Below, piece after piece: positions 9,086 to 17,453 of a DNA stretch of 64,000 nt. The position numbers and the translations under genes were made by a program. The notes under the pieces are model-generated. The model searched no databases, was not told the origin of the DNA, and saw only the letters and a list, made by a program, of their open reading frames with translations. This DNA comes from Rheinheimera sp. Lineage in GTDB: Bacteria > Pseudomonadota > Gammaproteobacteria > Enterobacterales > Alteromonadaceae. The stretch is taken from contig DMYW01000064.1 in NCBI GenBank assembly GCA_003482455.1, forward strand, positions 31,614-95,613. The letters are read 5' to 3'. The first letter of the stretch is position 1, and every line of letters begins with the position of its first letter.

Positions 9086-10504
9086 TTATTTCACTAGCTC
9101 GACATTGAAATATTTCTGCACGCATTTGGCGTAGTCGCCCTTTTGCAGTGCGCTGTAGGCGGTTTGATAGCCAACTAATTTGCAAGCGAACGCTTTGCCT
9201 TCGGGGTTGTTGGGGTAATAAGCCCAGTCCATTTCCCAATAGATGTTCAAGGCGCCGGCACCCGACACATCAAAAGGTTTTTGGTCTTTACAGCCCAGTT
9301 GTTCAGCGGCGTTGATAGGCACGCCCAGCTGCGCGGCGTGGCGTTGGTAATAGGCCATGCGATTGAGGCTTTGTGGTTTTTCGTAACCGTGACCGCATTC
9401 AATACCACCGTTGATGATGTTGGTAGTGGCGCCAAAACCTGGGCTGATGCCACGGCTGGCGTCGCTGCTATTGGGCACCCAACTGCCATCCAGCACCGAC
9501 CACATCGACGGTTTTGGCGATGCCGGGTACATCATAAAAAACACCGCTGACGCGAGGTTTAACCAAGTGTCTGCTACCAGCTCTGGGTTATTCAGCAGCA
9601 CCTTGGCATCGCCATACATGGCTTGGCTGAACGGGCCGTAGTTGTAGTGGTAACTCAGTTGTTTGGCGCCGCGGCCGTAGTACTTTTTAAAGCGGCCTTG
9701 GGCGTCTTTGCCGCATGGCCAAATCTCGGTTTGCCAGCCGGCCATGCTGCATTCGCTGTTGTAACCGCAGCTGGTGTCGTTGTCCGAACAACCGGCTTCT
9801 TTGACGAAATACAAACCCTGCCGCCACTCTTCAATCGAGGAGTTCCGGTCATGTGCGCCGGTTTCTTGGGTGAAATGGGCGAACATAGTGGCGAGGGCTT
9901 TGCGGCAAATCGCATCGGGGTCACGGCCGTCGGTAAAGTCGCGGCAAAAGCCGGAAAACCTACCAACTGCTTGCAGGAACTTGCCGTAGCTGTACGCCGC
10001 ATTGGCCATACCGAAATGCTGCGCCCATTGCGAGGCCGGTAACAAGCGTTCGACCCGGCGGACATTCTCTGGATTGCTGCTGCGCCCTGGCACGATCGCC
10101 TCTACTTCACTATTGGCGCGCGTGGCGATGTTGGCGCGAGTCAGTGCAAACAGCGGCGATGCCGTCAGCTGCGCTTCGGTGGCATCAACCTCCGATTGCA
10201 ACAGGGTGTAACCCCCGCCAGGTTTAGGTTGTGGGCCGGTTTTGGGCGGCGTGGTACCACCTGTACCGCCACCCGTGTCGCAGCGGCTATCGCAGGCACC
10301 GACCAGCGTCCATGGGCTGTTCGCCGCTGTCGGTAGATTGTTTTGCGTCCACCATTTGGCTTTATAAATTTGATTTTGGTAATGCGCTTGCTGACCGCCG
10401 GTGTACACAGTGCTGGACGTCCAGGCTTTAATCAGGTCTGCTGCCTGCACCGGTAGCACCGCCATTAGCACGGATAGCGCGGTCATTTTTGGTAAAACAT
10501 GCAT
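9086..10504 (-). CDS. Secreted GH19 chitinase with N-terminal CBM5/12
   Basis: 472 residues from ATG 10504, chosen because TTGGAG lies 5-6 nt upstream and the product then begins with a signal peptide ending VQAADL; an upstream extension in frame to 10762 would run into the preceding chitinase gene. Domains: signal peptide (1-22), CBM5/12 (about 24-75, YKAKWWTQ), a Gly/Thr/Pro linker (GGGTGGTTPPKTGP), and a GH19 catalytic domain (about 105-470) containing HFTQETGAH with the general-acid Glu, an EWRQGLYF segment and the GH19 signature GRGAKQLSYHYNYGP. GH19 enzymes are inverting and unrelated to the retaining GH18 enzymes on either side, so the operon encodes two mechanistically different attacks on chitin. 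53 bp downstream of the ChiA-like gene. Confidence 0.95.
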   Translation of the reverse strand: MHVLPKMTALSVLMAVLPVQAADLIKAWTSSTVYTGGQQAHYQNQIYKAKWWTQNNLPTAANSPWTLVGACDSRCDTGGGTGGTTPPKTGPQPKPGGGYTLLQSEVDATEAQLTASPLFALTRANIATRANSEVEAIVPGRSSNPENVRRVERLLPASQWAQHFGMANAAYSYGKFLQAVGRFSGFCRDFTDGRDPDAICRKALATMFAHFTQETGAHDRNSSIEEWRQGLYFVKEAGCSDNDTSCGYNSECSMAGWQTEIWPCGKDAQGRFKKYYGRGAKQLSYHYNYGPFSQAMYGDAKVLLNNPELVADTWLNLASAVFFMMYPASPKPSMWSVLDGSWVPNSSDASRGISPGFGATTNIINGGIECGHGYEKPQSLNRMAYYQRHAAQLGVPINAAEQLGCKDQKPFDVSGAGALNIYWEMDWAYYPNNPEGKAFACKLVGYQTAYSALQKGDYAKCVQKYFNVELVK

Positions 10505-10557
10505 AAAAACTCCAAAGCGGGCGACGTGACCGTCAGCCCGCGGCGTTGTTATCAAGA

Positions 10558-12294
10558 TTATTGTTTGGGGTGGCCTAAGCCTTCGTGCATGGCGTTTAAG
10601 ATGTTGCCGTTGTCGGCGTCGAGCTCCCACGCAAACACGCCACCAAGGCCATACTTGCGAATAAGCTCGCCTTTGGCTTTGACCGACCTTGGCGTGTCGA
10701 AACTGACCAGCGTCGTAGTGCTTGGGTTGTAGACATAACTGGCTTTGGCTTGGTCGTCCCAATACAGTGTGAAGCCGTTGGCGCCCGTGCCGCTTGCGCC
10801 GCCCATCATGGTGGCTTCAATTTTTTTGTAGTCTTCGATGCCTTTTTCCCAGCTGCCGGCGATGCCTTCGCCACCGGTGCCAGTAAATGGATTGCCATTT
10901 TTGACGTTACTGACGGTTTTCCAACCGCGGCCATACATCGCCGCGCCAATCGTCACTTTGCTCGCCGGCACTTGGCGTGCGAGGATGTATTTCACTGCTT
11001 CTTCGGCCGAGAAACCGACGATCGGCGAGTTGGCATTGGCATAACTGCCGGCCATATGGCCCAGCGTGCCATTCCAAGCGCCGTAATAGTCGTAGGTCAT
11101 TAAGTTGATGTAATCGAGGTAAGGATGAGCGGCTTCCCAGTTGATTTTACTGAGCTTTTCCACACCGCCGCTGACAGCTGCGGTCAGTTGATACTTGCGA
11201 CCGGTTTGTTTACTCAGCGCATCCAGTGATGCACGCAGTTCTTTGACTAACGTGACAAAACCATCACCATCTTGCGGGCTACCGAGTTTGTCATTGGCAC
11301 CGCCGCCGCCAGGGAATTCCCAGTCGATATCCACGCCATCAAAGAAGTCGTAGGTTTTGATAAAGTCGGTGACGGATTTGACAAAGGTGGCGCGCGCTGC
11401 AGCGTTGTTGCCGATGTCATACAACGGATCGGATAAGGTCCAGCCGCCGACCGATGGCAGAATTTTGATCTGCGGATTGGTTTTTTTCAGCCGGTACATT
11501 TCGGCAAAAATGCCTTTGATCGGCTGGTCCCATTTATCGTTCGGGTAGCCTTTATCCAGCGCCGCCCATTTGTCATGCACCACCACGCTGTAATTCGGTT
11601 TGCCGGCGCACTGGCTTTGCAGCGCCGTGTAACCTTGCGGGTTGGCTTGGCGCAGCGCTTCGTTCGGGCCGCACACTGGGATAAAGCCATAAAACAGATG
11701 GGTTAAGTTTTTCGCCGGAATATCGGCGGCGTGGAAGTTGCGGCCATAAATACCCCATTCGACAAAATAACCGCCGACCATTTTATTGCTGGTGTTGAGG
11801 TAGGGCTTGTTTTGTTGCTTCAGCGGTTGCGGCCAGCCGCTGAAATTCAGCGAGGTCCATGGATCAAAACCGCCAGGCGTGCCTGGGTTACCTGAGCCGG
11901 TGACGGTGATCACGCGTTTATCGCTTTGGCTACAGCTGCGCTCCGTGCCGACTTGGTTACACAGCGCCACCACAAATTCGTAGCTGCCGGCTGAAGTGGC
12001 GGTGATGGTTTTGCTGCCGCTTTGGGCGTTTTGGCCGTTGGCAGTCAGGCTAGCGGTATGAACCACGGCGCCGTTTTGCAAAAGCTGCCATTGGTTACCA
12101 TTGGTACCCCACCACATGTTCCAGCTAATGGGAATATTCACGCTGCCGTTTTGCAGTGTCAGGTTGGTTTCTTGCCAGTTCAGCGTCGGTTTGGCAGGCG
12201 TGGCGGGGGCGGCATAGGCGGTGTTTAACCCTGCCAGCAACAACCCCAGCGCCAGCGGCGTGCGCAGTGTTGAGTTGATCGTTAAGTTCATCAT
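10558..12294 (-). CDS. chiA: Secreted ChiA-type GH18 chitinase
   Basis: 578 residues, close in size and layout to Serratia ChiA (563 aa): signal peptide (1-28, NTAYAAP), an N-terminal fibronectin-like ChiA_N domain (about 30-135, WWGTNGNQWQLL), and a GH18 barrel (about 165-575) with SVGGW (281-285) and catalytic D319-G-V-D322-I-D324-W-E326. The inserted alpha+beta domain typical of processive ChiA enzymes is likely present, given the length between the catalytic motif and the C-terminal GGVFAWELD. There is no CBM5/12. Either of two adjacent ATGs (12294 or 12291) can be used; AGGA is better spaced for the second. First gene of the chitinase operon, preceded by a promoter and a NagR-like operator. 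Confidence 0.95.
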   Translation of the reverse strand: MMNLTINSTLRTPLALGLLLAGLNTAYAAPATPAKPTLNWQETNLTLQNGSVNIPISWNMWWGTNGNQWQLLQNGAVVHTASLTANGQNAQSGSKTITATSAGSYEFVVALCNQVGTERSCSQSDKRVITVTGSGNPGTPGGFDPWTSLNFSGWPQPLKQQNKPYLNTSNKMVGGYFVEWGIYGRNFHAADIPAKNLTHLFYGFIPVCGPNEALRQANPQGYTALQSQCAGKPNYSVVVHDKWAALDKGYPNDKWDQPIKGIFAEMYRLKKTNPQIKILPSVGGWTLSDPLYDIGNNAAARATFVKSVTDFIKTYDFFDGVDIDWEFPGGGGANDKLGSPQDGDGFVTLVKELRASLDALSKQTGRKYQLTAAVSGGVEKLSKINWEAAHPYLDYINLMTYDYYGAWNGTLGHMAGSYANANSPIVGFSAEEAVKYILARQVPASKVTIGAAMYGRGWKTVSNVKNGNPFTGTGGEGIAGSWEKGIEDYKKIEATMMGGASGTGANGFTLYWDDQAKASYVYNPSTTTLVSFDTPRSVKAKGELIRKYGLGGVFAWELDADNGNILNAMHEGLGHPKQ

Positions 12295-12390
12295 GTTGTC
12301 CTGTAGCTTTGTTGTCGTTGTAAGCAGCGCCAGATGTTGAGGGAGGGAGAGGGCTCAACACCCAGCGCTGAACGTCAACAATGAAACAAA

Positions 12391-12404
12391 TGACAGCGTT
12401 GTCA
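12391..12404. promoter_or_regulatory. NagR-type operator upstream of the chitinase operon
   Basis: TGACAGCGTTGTCA, a TGACA/TGTCA palindrome; the surrounding 18 bp agree at 16 positions with the NagR-box consensus reported in other gammaproteobacteria (AATGACARCGYTGTCATT). It lies 97 bp before the chiA-like start and just downstream of the predicted transcription start, a position suited to repression relieved by an amino-sugar signal. Confidence 0.7.
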
Positions 12405-12426
12405 AAATCAAAACGACGCAAAAAAG

Positions 12427-12455
12427 TTGATAAATATTTGATGTTTTTTTGACAA
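12427..12455 (-). promoter_or_regulatory. Candidate sigma70 promoter of the chitinase operon
   Basis: On the minus strand TTGTCA (plus 12450-12455) and TATCAA (plus 12427-12432) are 17 bp apart in AT-rich DNA; the inferred start near 12420 lies about 15 bp before the NagR-like operator. Confidence 0.45.
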
Positions 12456-12506
12456 AAATATTTCTTCGGGAAAAACAGCGAGTTGGCAGCAGGTGGCGAC
12501 GTTACA

Positions 12507-12536
12507 ACCTTGGTTTAGCGCAGCGCAAACCAAGGT
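12507..12536. repeat. Strong inverted repeat without T-tract
   Basis: ACCTTGGTTT (12507-12516) and AAACCAAGGT (12527-12536) form a perfect 10-bp stem round AGCGCAGCGC. It follows the ygiC-like stop, but neither side has a T-run, so it is not a standard intrinsic terminator. Confidence 0.7.
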
Positions 12537-12555
12537 CGATGGGGCAAACACAAGG

Positions 12556-13710
12556 TTAATCGAGGATGATATGCGGTAAAAACCGCGAGCTATCCTTGGT
12601 GATCAAGCTGTCGTCTTCGCGGATACCGATACCGGCCGCACTATCGCCGACAATCCAAGAGCCAATCAAGGTGTAGCTGTCACCAAATTTTGGTAGCGCA
12701 TGAAAGGCTTGGCGAATATAACTGGAATCGTCATACGGACCATCCACCTTCAAGCGTTGGCCGAAACTATCGATCAGTTCAATGTTGGCACCTTCTCGCG
12801 AATACAACGGCTTACGTACCCAGCCTGTAGACAGCGGCTCAGACTGCGCCGTTTCAAAAAATGCCGGCAGCAAGTTTGGGTGATTCGGGTATTTTTGCCA
12901 CAGCAGCGGCAGTATGCCTTTGTTGGACAACAACATTTTCCACGCAGGTTCCAGATATTGCGTCTGGGACGTCAGCAGCTCCGGCCCAAAATCTTCGCGC
13001 AGCATAAATTCCCATGGGTACAACTTGAACCAAGCGGGAATAGTTTGGTTGTTGGCATCGACAAACTGGCCGTCGGCCACGCCAATCTGCTCCAGCGGTA
13101 GTAAACGAGCATCCAGGCCTGCTTGCAACGCGATATCACACAGATATTGCACTGTGCCTTGGTCTTCGATGCTTTCCGCCACGGCGGATACGTACAGCGG
13201 CTGATGCAGACCCAACATGGCGAGGCGTTGTTCCAGTTGGTCTTGTAGCGAGTTGAACTGGTCGGCATGTTTGGGCAATTGCCCACGCATCATCAAGTCT
13301 TCCAGCCAGACCCATTGGAAGAAGCCTGTTTCATACAGGCTGGTTGGCGTGTCGTAATTGAGCTCCAGCAGTTTGGCTGGGCCTTTGCCGTCGTAGGCTA
13401 AATCCATGCGACCGTACAAGGATGGCTGTTGGCTGTGCCAAGACTGCCGGATCCAATCCCAATACTGAGCTGGCACATCGAGTTTAGTCAGCAGCTGTTC
13501 GCTGTTGAGAATGTCCGGCACCAGCGACAATGCCATTTGATGCAACTCTTCGGTCGGCGCTTCTAAATCGTCTTCAATTTGCGCCATGCTGAATTGGTAA
13601 TATGCCGATTCATCCCAATAAGGCTCACCGTCAAAGGTGTGGAAATTAAACCCAACCGATTCGGCAAAACTGCGCCAGCCCGGTCGTTCCGTGGTTCTCA
13701 CTTTTTTCAT
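12556..13710 (-). CDS. ygiC: Glutathionylspermidine-synthase-like ATP-grasp protein (YgiC/YjfC family)
   Basis: 384 residues, cytoplasmic. The opening RPGWRSFAESVGFNFHTFDGEPYWDESAYYQFS is typical of the YgiC/YjfC group, followed by a pre-ATP-grasp and ATP-grasp fold (YDGKGPAKLLELNYDTPTSLYE carries the nucleotide/metal acidic residues). It resembles the synthetase half of glutathionylspermidine synthase; the amidase half is absent and the real substrate of this group is unknown. It is the last gene of DUF350-ygiB-ygiC, 6 bp after ygiB, an arrangement conserved in E. coli (ygiBC and yjfLMC). By context it belongs to the extended Psp/envelope-stress network. Confidence 0.92.
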   Translation of the reverse strand: MKKVRTTERPGWRSFAESVGFNFHTFDGEPYWDESAYYQFSMAQIEDDLEAPTEELHQMALSLVPDILNSEQLLTKLDVPAQYWDWIRQSWHSQQPSLYGRMDLAYDGKGPAKLLELNYDTPTSLYETGFFQWVWLEDLMMRGQLPKHADQFNSLQDQLEQRLAMLGLHQPLYVSAVAESIEDQGTVQYLCDIALQAGLDARLLPLEQIGVADGQFVDANNQTIPAWFKLYPWEFMLREDFGPELLTSQTQYLEPAWKMLLSNKGILPLLWQKYPNHPNLLPAFFETAQSEPLSTGWVRKPLYSREGANIELIDSFGQRLKVDGPYDDSSYIRQAFHALPKFGDSYTLIGSWIVGDSAAGIGIREDDSLITKDSSRFLPHIILD

Positions 13711-13716
13711 GTCTGC

Positions 13717-14301
13717 TTATCCGCCGTAACTGCTATAACTGGCGGACGATTGTTCTTGCCGGCGCTGTGCTTGCGAGCCAAAACCGCCACGGCGCAAATT
13801 GGTGTTGCTGTAGGTTTGCAGTTTGCTATTTGGCACGCTGACGACACCGGTTTGCCGAGCGATCGGTTGATTAGCACCGGTGCGGTAGGTGGTGGGGTCG
13901 TCTTTTGAACGGTACAGTGGCTGCGCCGGTGACATACGGCTGTTGTTGCCGCCGTTAAACATCTGCCCCGCTAAATAACCCATCATCAGTGGCATAAAAA
14001 AGCTCGATGACGTTGATTGTTGCTGTTGCGTTGGCTGCGGCGCTTGGCATTGGCCTGCGCCAAAATCGGCTTCACATTGCGCCAGTGTTTGATAACGCGG
14101 CGCGACGGTTTCATGCATAGCTTGGGCTTTTTTGTAGTCCGCTTCGCATTGCTCGCGGTCAAACTGCTGCGCGCATTGCTCTGGGGTGTCAAACACCGCT
14201 GCTTCGGTGCTGCTCTCGCTGCAACCAGCCAACACCACCATACTTGCCGGTACCATCAGCGTTAACGCGACCTTGCGGCTGCGCTTGAGTTGATTACGCA
14301 T
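13717..14301 (-). CDS. ygiB: YgiB-like lipoprotein-type protein (DUF1190)
   Basis: 194 residues with an N-terminal hydrophobic segment ending VVLAGCSE, a plausible lipobox (LAGC), then a Cys-rich motif set (FDTPEQCAQQFDREQCEADY and TLAQCEADFGAGQCQ) characteristic of DUF1190, a Gln-rich linker and a low-complexity Ser/Tyr/Gly tail. Envelope-located. Biochemical role unknown. Middle gene of the DUF350-ygiB-ygiC operon, with 10 bp before it and 6 bp after it. Confidence 0.9.
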   Translation of the reverse strand: MRNQLKRSRKVALTLMVPASMVVLAGCSESSTEAAVFDTPEQCAQQFDREQCEADYKKAQAMHETVAPRYQTLAQCEADFGAGQCQAPQPTQQQQSTSSSFFMPLMMGYLAGQMFNGGNNSRMSPAQPLYRSKDDPTTYRTGANQPIARQTGVVSVPNSKLQTYSNTNLRRGGFGSQAQRRQEQSSASYSSYGG

Positions 14302-14311
14302 CGAAGACTCC

Positions 14312-14725
14312 TTAGAAGGTCATGCTGGCGGCGTTGATCAGGCCAATGGTGATGGAACAGGCGGCAGAGAAAATACCGCTGGCCAGTTCACCGGCACTAA
14401 TTTTTTCTGGCAGCTGACGTACTACGATACGCACGACTAAAAAAGTTAACACTTGCACCAGCAGGGCAATCGCGCCCCAAATAGCACAATCTAAAAAAGA
14501 CACTGAATGGGTGATGGCGCTCGACAGAGGCAAGGCAAAACCGATCAAGGCACCACCAAAGGCGACGGCTGCAGCGCTGTTATTGGCGCGAATTAAACTA
14601 AATTCGTCATGGGGTGTGACCCAGCTGTACAAGCGGGCGAATACCAACACCAGCGCAATCGCCAGCACAAAAAACGCAATAAATTCAGGGAAGCCAGCAA
14701 CAGAGGCCAATACACTTTCAGACAT
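14312..14725 (-). CDS. DUF350 family inner-membrane protein (YjfL-like)
   Basis: 137 residues with four membrane segments (about 13-34, 48-70, 78-99, 115-135), i.e. two DUF350 repeats. The conserved polar stretch YSWVTPHDEFSLIRANNSAAAVAFGGALIGFALPL is diagnostic. Members occur next to PspA-type, YgiB/YjfM and YgiC/YjfC genes. Function unknown, membrane-stress linked by context. First gene of the operon; the 279 bp upstream are shared with the divergent M13 peptidase. Confidence 0.9.
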   Translation of the reverse strand: MSESVLASVAGFPEFIAFFVLAIALVLVFARLYSWVTPHDEFSLIRANNSAAAVAFGGALIGFALPLSSAITHSVSFLDCAIWGAIALLVQVLTFLVVRIVVRQLPEKISAGELASGIFSAACSITIGLINAASMTF

Positions 14726-15004
14726 ATCTCTTCCTTGGTAAACAGCAATAAAAGTCCATCATCCCAAAACTTGTTGGCAAAAGGCAATGCTTGCTGGGAT
14801 GAATTGCCCGTCTGGGGCTATCAAGTAGGGTGATTTTGTTCCTGTGTTAGAAAATTATCAACCAAGCAAGGCTTTCGACCGCCATTGCGGTAAGAAAATG
14901 CTGTTTATCGCAGCCTTTCGGCGACTGATAGTCGACTGCTGGACTTTCGATCGTGGCTCTCTACACTCGCCGGTAAGTGAAGTTTTTCTAATCAAGGTTA
15001 CAGA

Positions 15005-17068
15005 ATGCTGAAAAAGTCATTGATGCTCAAAAGCCTCGTGGTGGCATTGTCGTTAGCGCTGACTGCGTGTGAGCGTCCAACAACAGCACCCGCGACAACA
15101 GCGACAGCGCCGGCAGCGCTTAAATCAGGGATCGAACTGAGCAACTTAGACCCACAAATCAAACCACAAGATGATTTCTACAGCTACGTGAATGGTAACT
15201 GGTTGAAAAAGACCGAGATCCCTGCGGACAAACCACGCTGGGGCGCTTTTGACGAACTGCGCTTTAATGCCGAGCAACAAGTATTGCAACTGGTGCAGCA
15301 ACTTGCCGCTAAGCCTGCCGAAGGGGGCAGCGATGCGCAAAAAATTGGTGACTTGTACCGCGCCTATCTGAATACAGAAAAGCTGGAACAATTGAAGTTA
15401 CAGCCGCTACAACCGCTGCTTGCCGAAGTTGATAAAGTCACTAGCTTGGCAGAGTTGCAACGTTTTTGGGGCGCCCATTTAGAATTGCGCGCCGGCTCGC
15501 CGTTGCAGCTGATGGTGGGGCAAGACCAAAAAGATTCCACGCGTTACATCACAGGTGTCAATCAAGCCGGACTCGGCTTGCCGGATCGTGATTATTATTT
15601 AAAAACGGACGAAAAGACCGTCCAAGTACAAAAGCAATATCAATGGTTTATTGCCCGTCTGTGGGAAATTTCTGGCTGGCAAGGTGGCAATGACGCGGCA
15701 GCAACCGTCTGGCGGATCGAATCGCAGTTGGCGGCGATGCAATGGAGTCGCGTGGAAAACCGTGACCGCAACAAAACCTACAACAAACTCAGCCGTGACG
15801 AATTCAAAACACTCGTAGCGCCATTAGACGTTGACGCTTTGCTCAGCGGTGCCGGTTTAACCGGCGTGAACGAGCTGGTCGTGCGTCAACCGACGTATCT
15901 GCAAAAACTGGCAGCCTTTGTGCCGACGGTCTCGCTGGCCGACTGGCAGACCTATTTGAAATTCCACATGCTGCGCAGCCACGCGACTTGGCTGTCCAGC
16001 GACTTCGAGCAAGCACATTTTGATTTTTATGGTCGAGTGTTAAATGGTCTGCAGGAGCAAAAACCACGTGAACGGCGGGCAGTGGAGGCGATCAACGATG
16101 CACTCGGCCACATGGTCGGTAAGATGTACGTCGACAAGTATTTCAAACCCGAAGCCAAGGCGCGGATGGAAGAGTTGATCAAAAACCTGCGCGTTGCGTT
16201 TGCGCAGTCAATTGATGGGTTGGCGTGGATGAGTCCAGCCACCAAACAACAAGCGCAAGAAAAGCTGAAGAAATTCAACGCCAAAATTGGTTATCCGGCG
16301 GTATGGCGTGACTATTCCTGCATTACCATCAGCCCAGATGATTTAGTCGGCAATATGCAGCGCAGCATGCGTTGTGAATATCAACGGATGATTGGCCGTC
16401 TCGGCAAACCAGTCGACCGCAACGAGTGGGGCATGACGCCGCAAACCGTCAATGCCTATTACAGTTCGACCATGAATGAAATCGTCTTCCCTGCAGCCAT
16501 TTTGCAACCGCCGTTTTTTAACGTGGCTGCCGATGACGCGGTGAACTACGGCGCAATTGGTGGAGTGATAGGCCATGAAATTACCCATGGTTTTGACGAC
16601 CAAGGCCGCCGTAGCGATGGTGATGGCAATTTACGCGATTGGTGGACGGAACAAGACGCCGAGCAATTCACGCAACGCGCCCAGATGATGATTGACCAAT
16701 ACAACCAATACAATCCGATTGATGACTTGCATGTGCAAGGTGCGTTGACGCTGGGTGAAAATATCGCGGATTTAGGGGGGCTGACAGTGGCGTACCGCGC
16801 CTATCAGAATTCCTTAAATGGCAAAACTGCGCCGGAAATCGATGGGTTTACGGGCGATAAACGTTTCTTCATCGGCTGGTCGCAAGTCTGGCGTACCAAA
16901 TTCCGTGACGAAGCGCTGCGTCAGCAGCTGATCACAGACCCGCATTCGCCAGGCATGTATCGCGTCAAAGGTGTGTTGTCGAACATGCCTGAGTTTTACC
17001 AAGCTTATGACGTAAAACCGGAGGATGGCATGTACCGCAGCGACGAGCAGCGGATCAAAATCTGGTAA
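15005..17068 (+). CDS. M13 (neprilysin/PepO-like) zinc metallopeptidase, lipoprotein
   Basis: 687 residues. A lipoprotein signal ends LALTACER (lipobox LTAC), so it should be anchored in the envelope on the periplasmic or outer face. M13_N domain about 45-430; catalytic M13 domain about 480-687 with NAYYSSTMNEIVFPA, zinc motif HEITH (524-528) and the third ligand/transition-state motif ENIADLGG (585-592). Residues expected for activity are all present. Family members cleave oligopeptides up to about 40 residues, so a role in processing peptides released by the secreted proteases is likely. Single-gene unit with its own terminator. Confidence 0.95.
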   Translation: MLKKSLMLKSLVVALSLALTACERPTTAPATTATAPAALKSGIELSNLDPQIKPQDDFYSYVNGNWLKKTEIPADKPRWGAFDELRFNAEQQVLQLVQQLAAKPAEGGSDAQKIGDLYRAYLNTEKLEQLKLQPLQPLLAEVDKVTSLAELQRFWGAHLELRAGSPLQLMVGQDQKDSTRYITGVNQAGLGLPDRDYYLKTDEKTVQVQKQYQWFIARLWEISGWQGGNDAAATVWRIESQLAAMQWSRVENRDRNKTYNKLSRDEFKTLVAPLDVDALLSGAGLTGVNELVVRQPTYLQKLAAFVPTVSLADWQTYLKFHMLRSHATWLSSDFEQAHFDFYGRVLNGLQEQKPRERRAVEAINDALGHMVGKMYVDKYFKPEAKARMEELIKNLRVAFAQSIDGLAWMSPATKQQAQEKLKKFNAKIGYPAVWRDYSCITISPDDLVGNMQRSMRCEYQRMIGRLGKPVDRNEWGMTPQTVNAYYSSTMNEIVFPAAILQPPFFNVAADDAVNYGAIGGVIGHEITHGFDDQGRRSDGDGNLRDWWTEQDAEQFTQRAQMMIDQYNQYNPIDDLHVQGALTLGENIADLGGLTVAYRAYQNSLNGKTAPEIDGFTGDKRFFIGWSQVWRTKFRDEALRQQLITDPHSPGMYRVKGVLSNMPEFYQAYDVKPEDGMYRSDEQRIKIW

Positions 17069-17092
17069 CGCTAGGCGCTACTTTTGCAAAAC

Positions 17093-17115
17093 AGCCGTCG
17101 TCAGACGGCTTTTTT
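17093..17115 (+). terminator. Terminator after the M13 peptidase
   Basis: AGCCGTC/GACGGCT stem, 4-nt loop GTCA, followed by a T-run. Confidence 0.9.
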
Positions 17116-17334
17116 CTGCCTGCAACTTTGCGATGAACGGCAATATTTCTCGATTTTTATGCCAAATCTGCGGCTTGCCTGCTGAAAATTTGTGCTATCC
17201 CTTTAAGGTGGAATTGAGCTTCGCACTAGATTGGGTGCAACAAGGTTGTGATTTCAGACGGTTTTTCTGCCAAATGCACAGCATCGGTGCAACGTGAGGA
17301 GGGGCTGCACCGCTCAGGCGCAAAATGCCGTGAT

Positions 17335-17350
17335 ATGAATACGTATTCAT
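17335..17350. promoter_or_regulatory. 16-bp perfect palindrome, candidate LacI-type operator
   Basis: ATGAATACGTATTCAT is self-complementary over all 16 bp with a central CG, the architecture of LacI-family operators. It touches the -35 of the only promoter candidate upstream of the TonB receptor-halogenase-amylase locus, so it probably regulates alpha-glucan use. Confidence 0.6.
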
Positions 17351-17453
17351 GTTGTGCAGGTTCATGGTTCCACTTAGAAATAGCAAAGTTGTCATAATCC
17401 GGTCGTCATGTCCGGTCGTGACAATAGACTAAAGAACAAACACCACACCGGGG

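Larger units (their letters stand above)
17069..17453. other. Intergenic region M13 peptidase / TonB receptor
   Basis: 385 bp. It holds the M13 terminator, a 16-bp perfect palindrome (17335-17350), a weak promoter candidate (TTGTGC 17352-17357, TAGAAA 17375-17380, 17-bp spacer) and a 9-bp direct repeat TCCGGTCGT (17398 and 17411). No coding potential recognised. Confidence 0.6.

Noticed and set aside
10505..10762. N-terminal extension of the GH19 chitinase
   Set aside because: Low-complexity basic residues overlapping the ChiA gene; ATG 10504 has a Shine-Dalgarno and gives a signal peptide.
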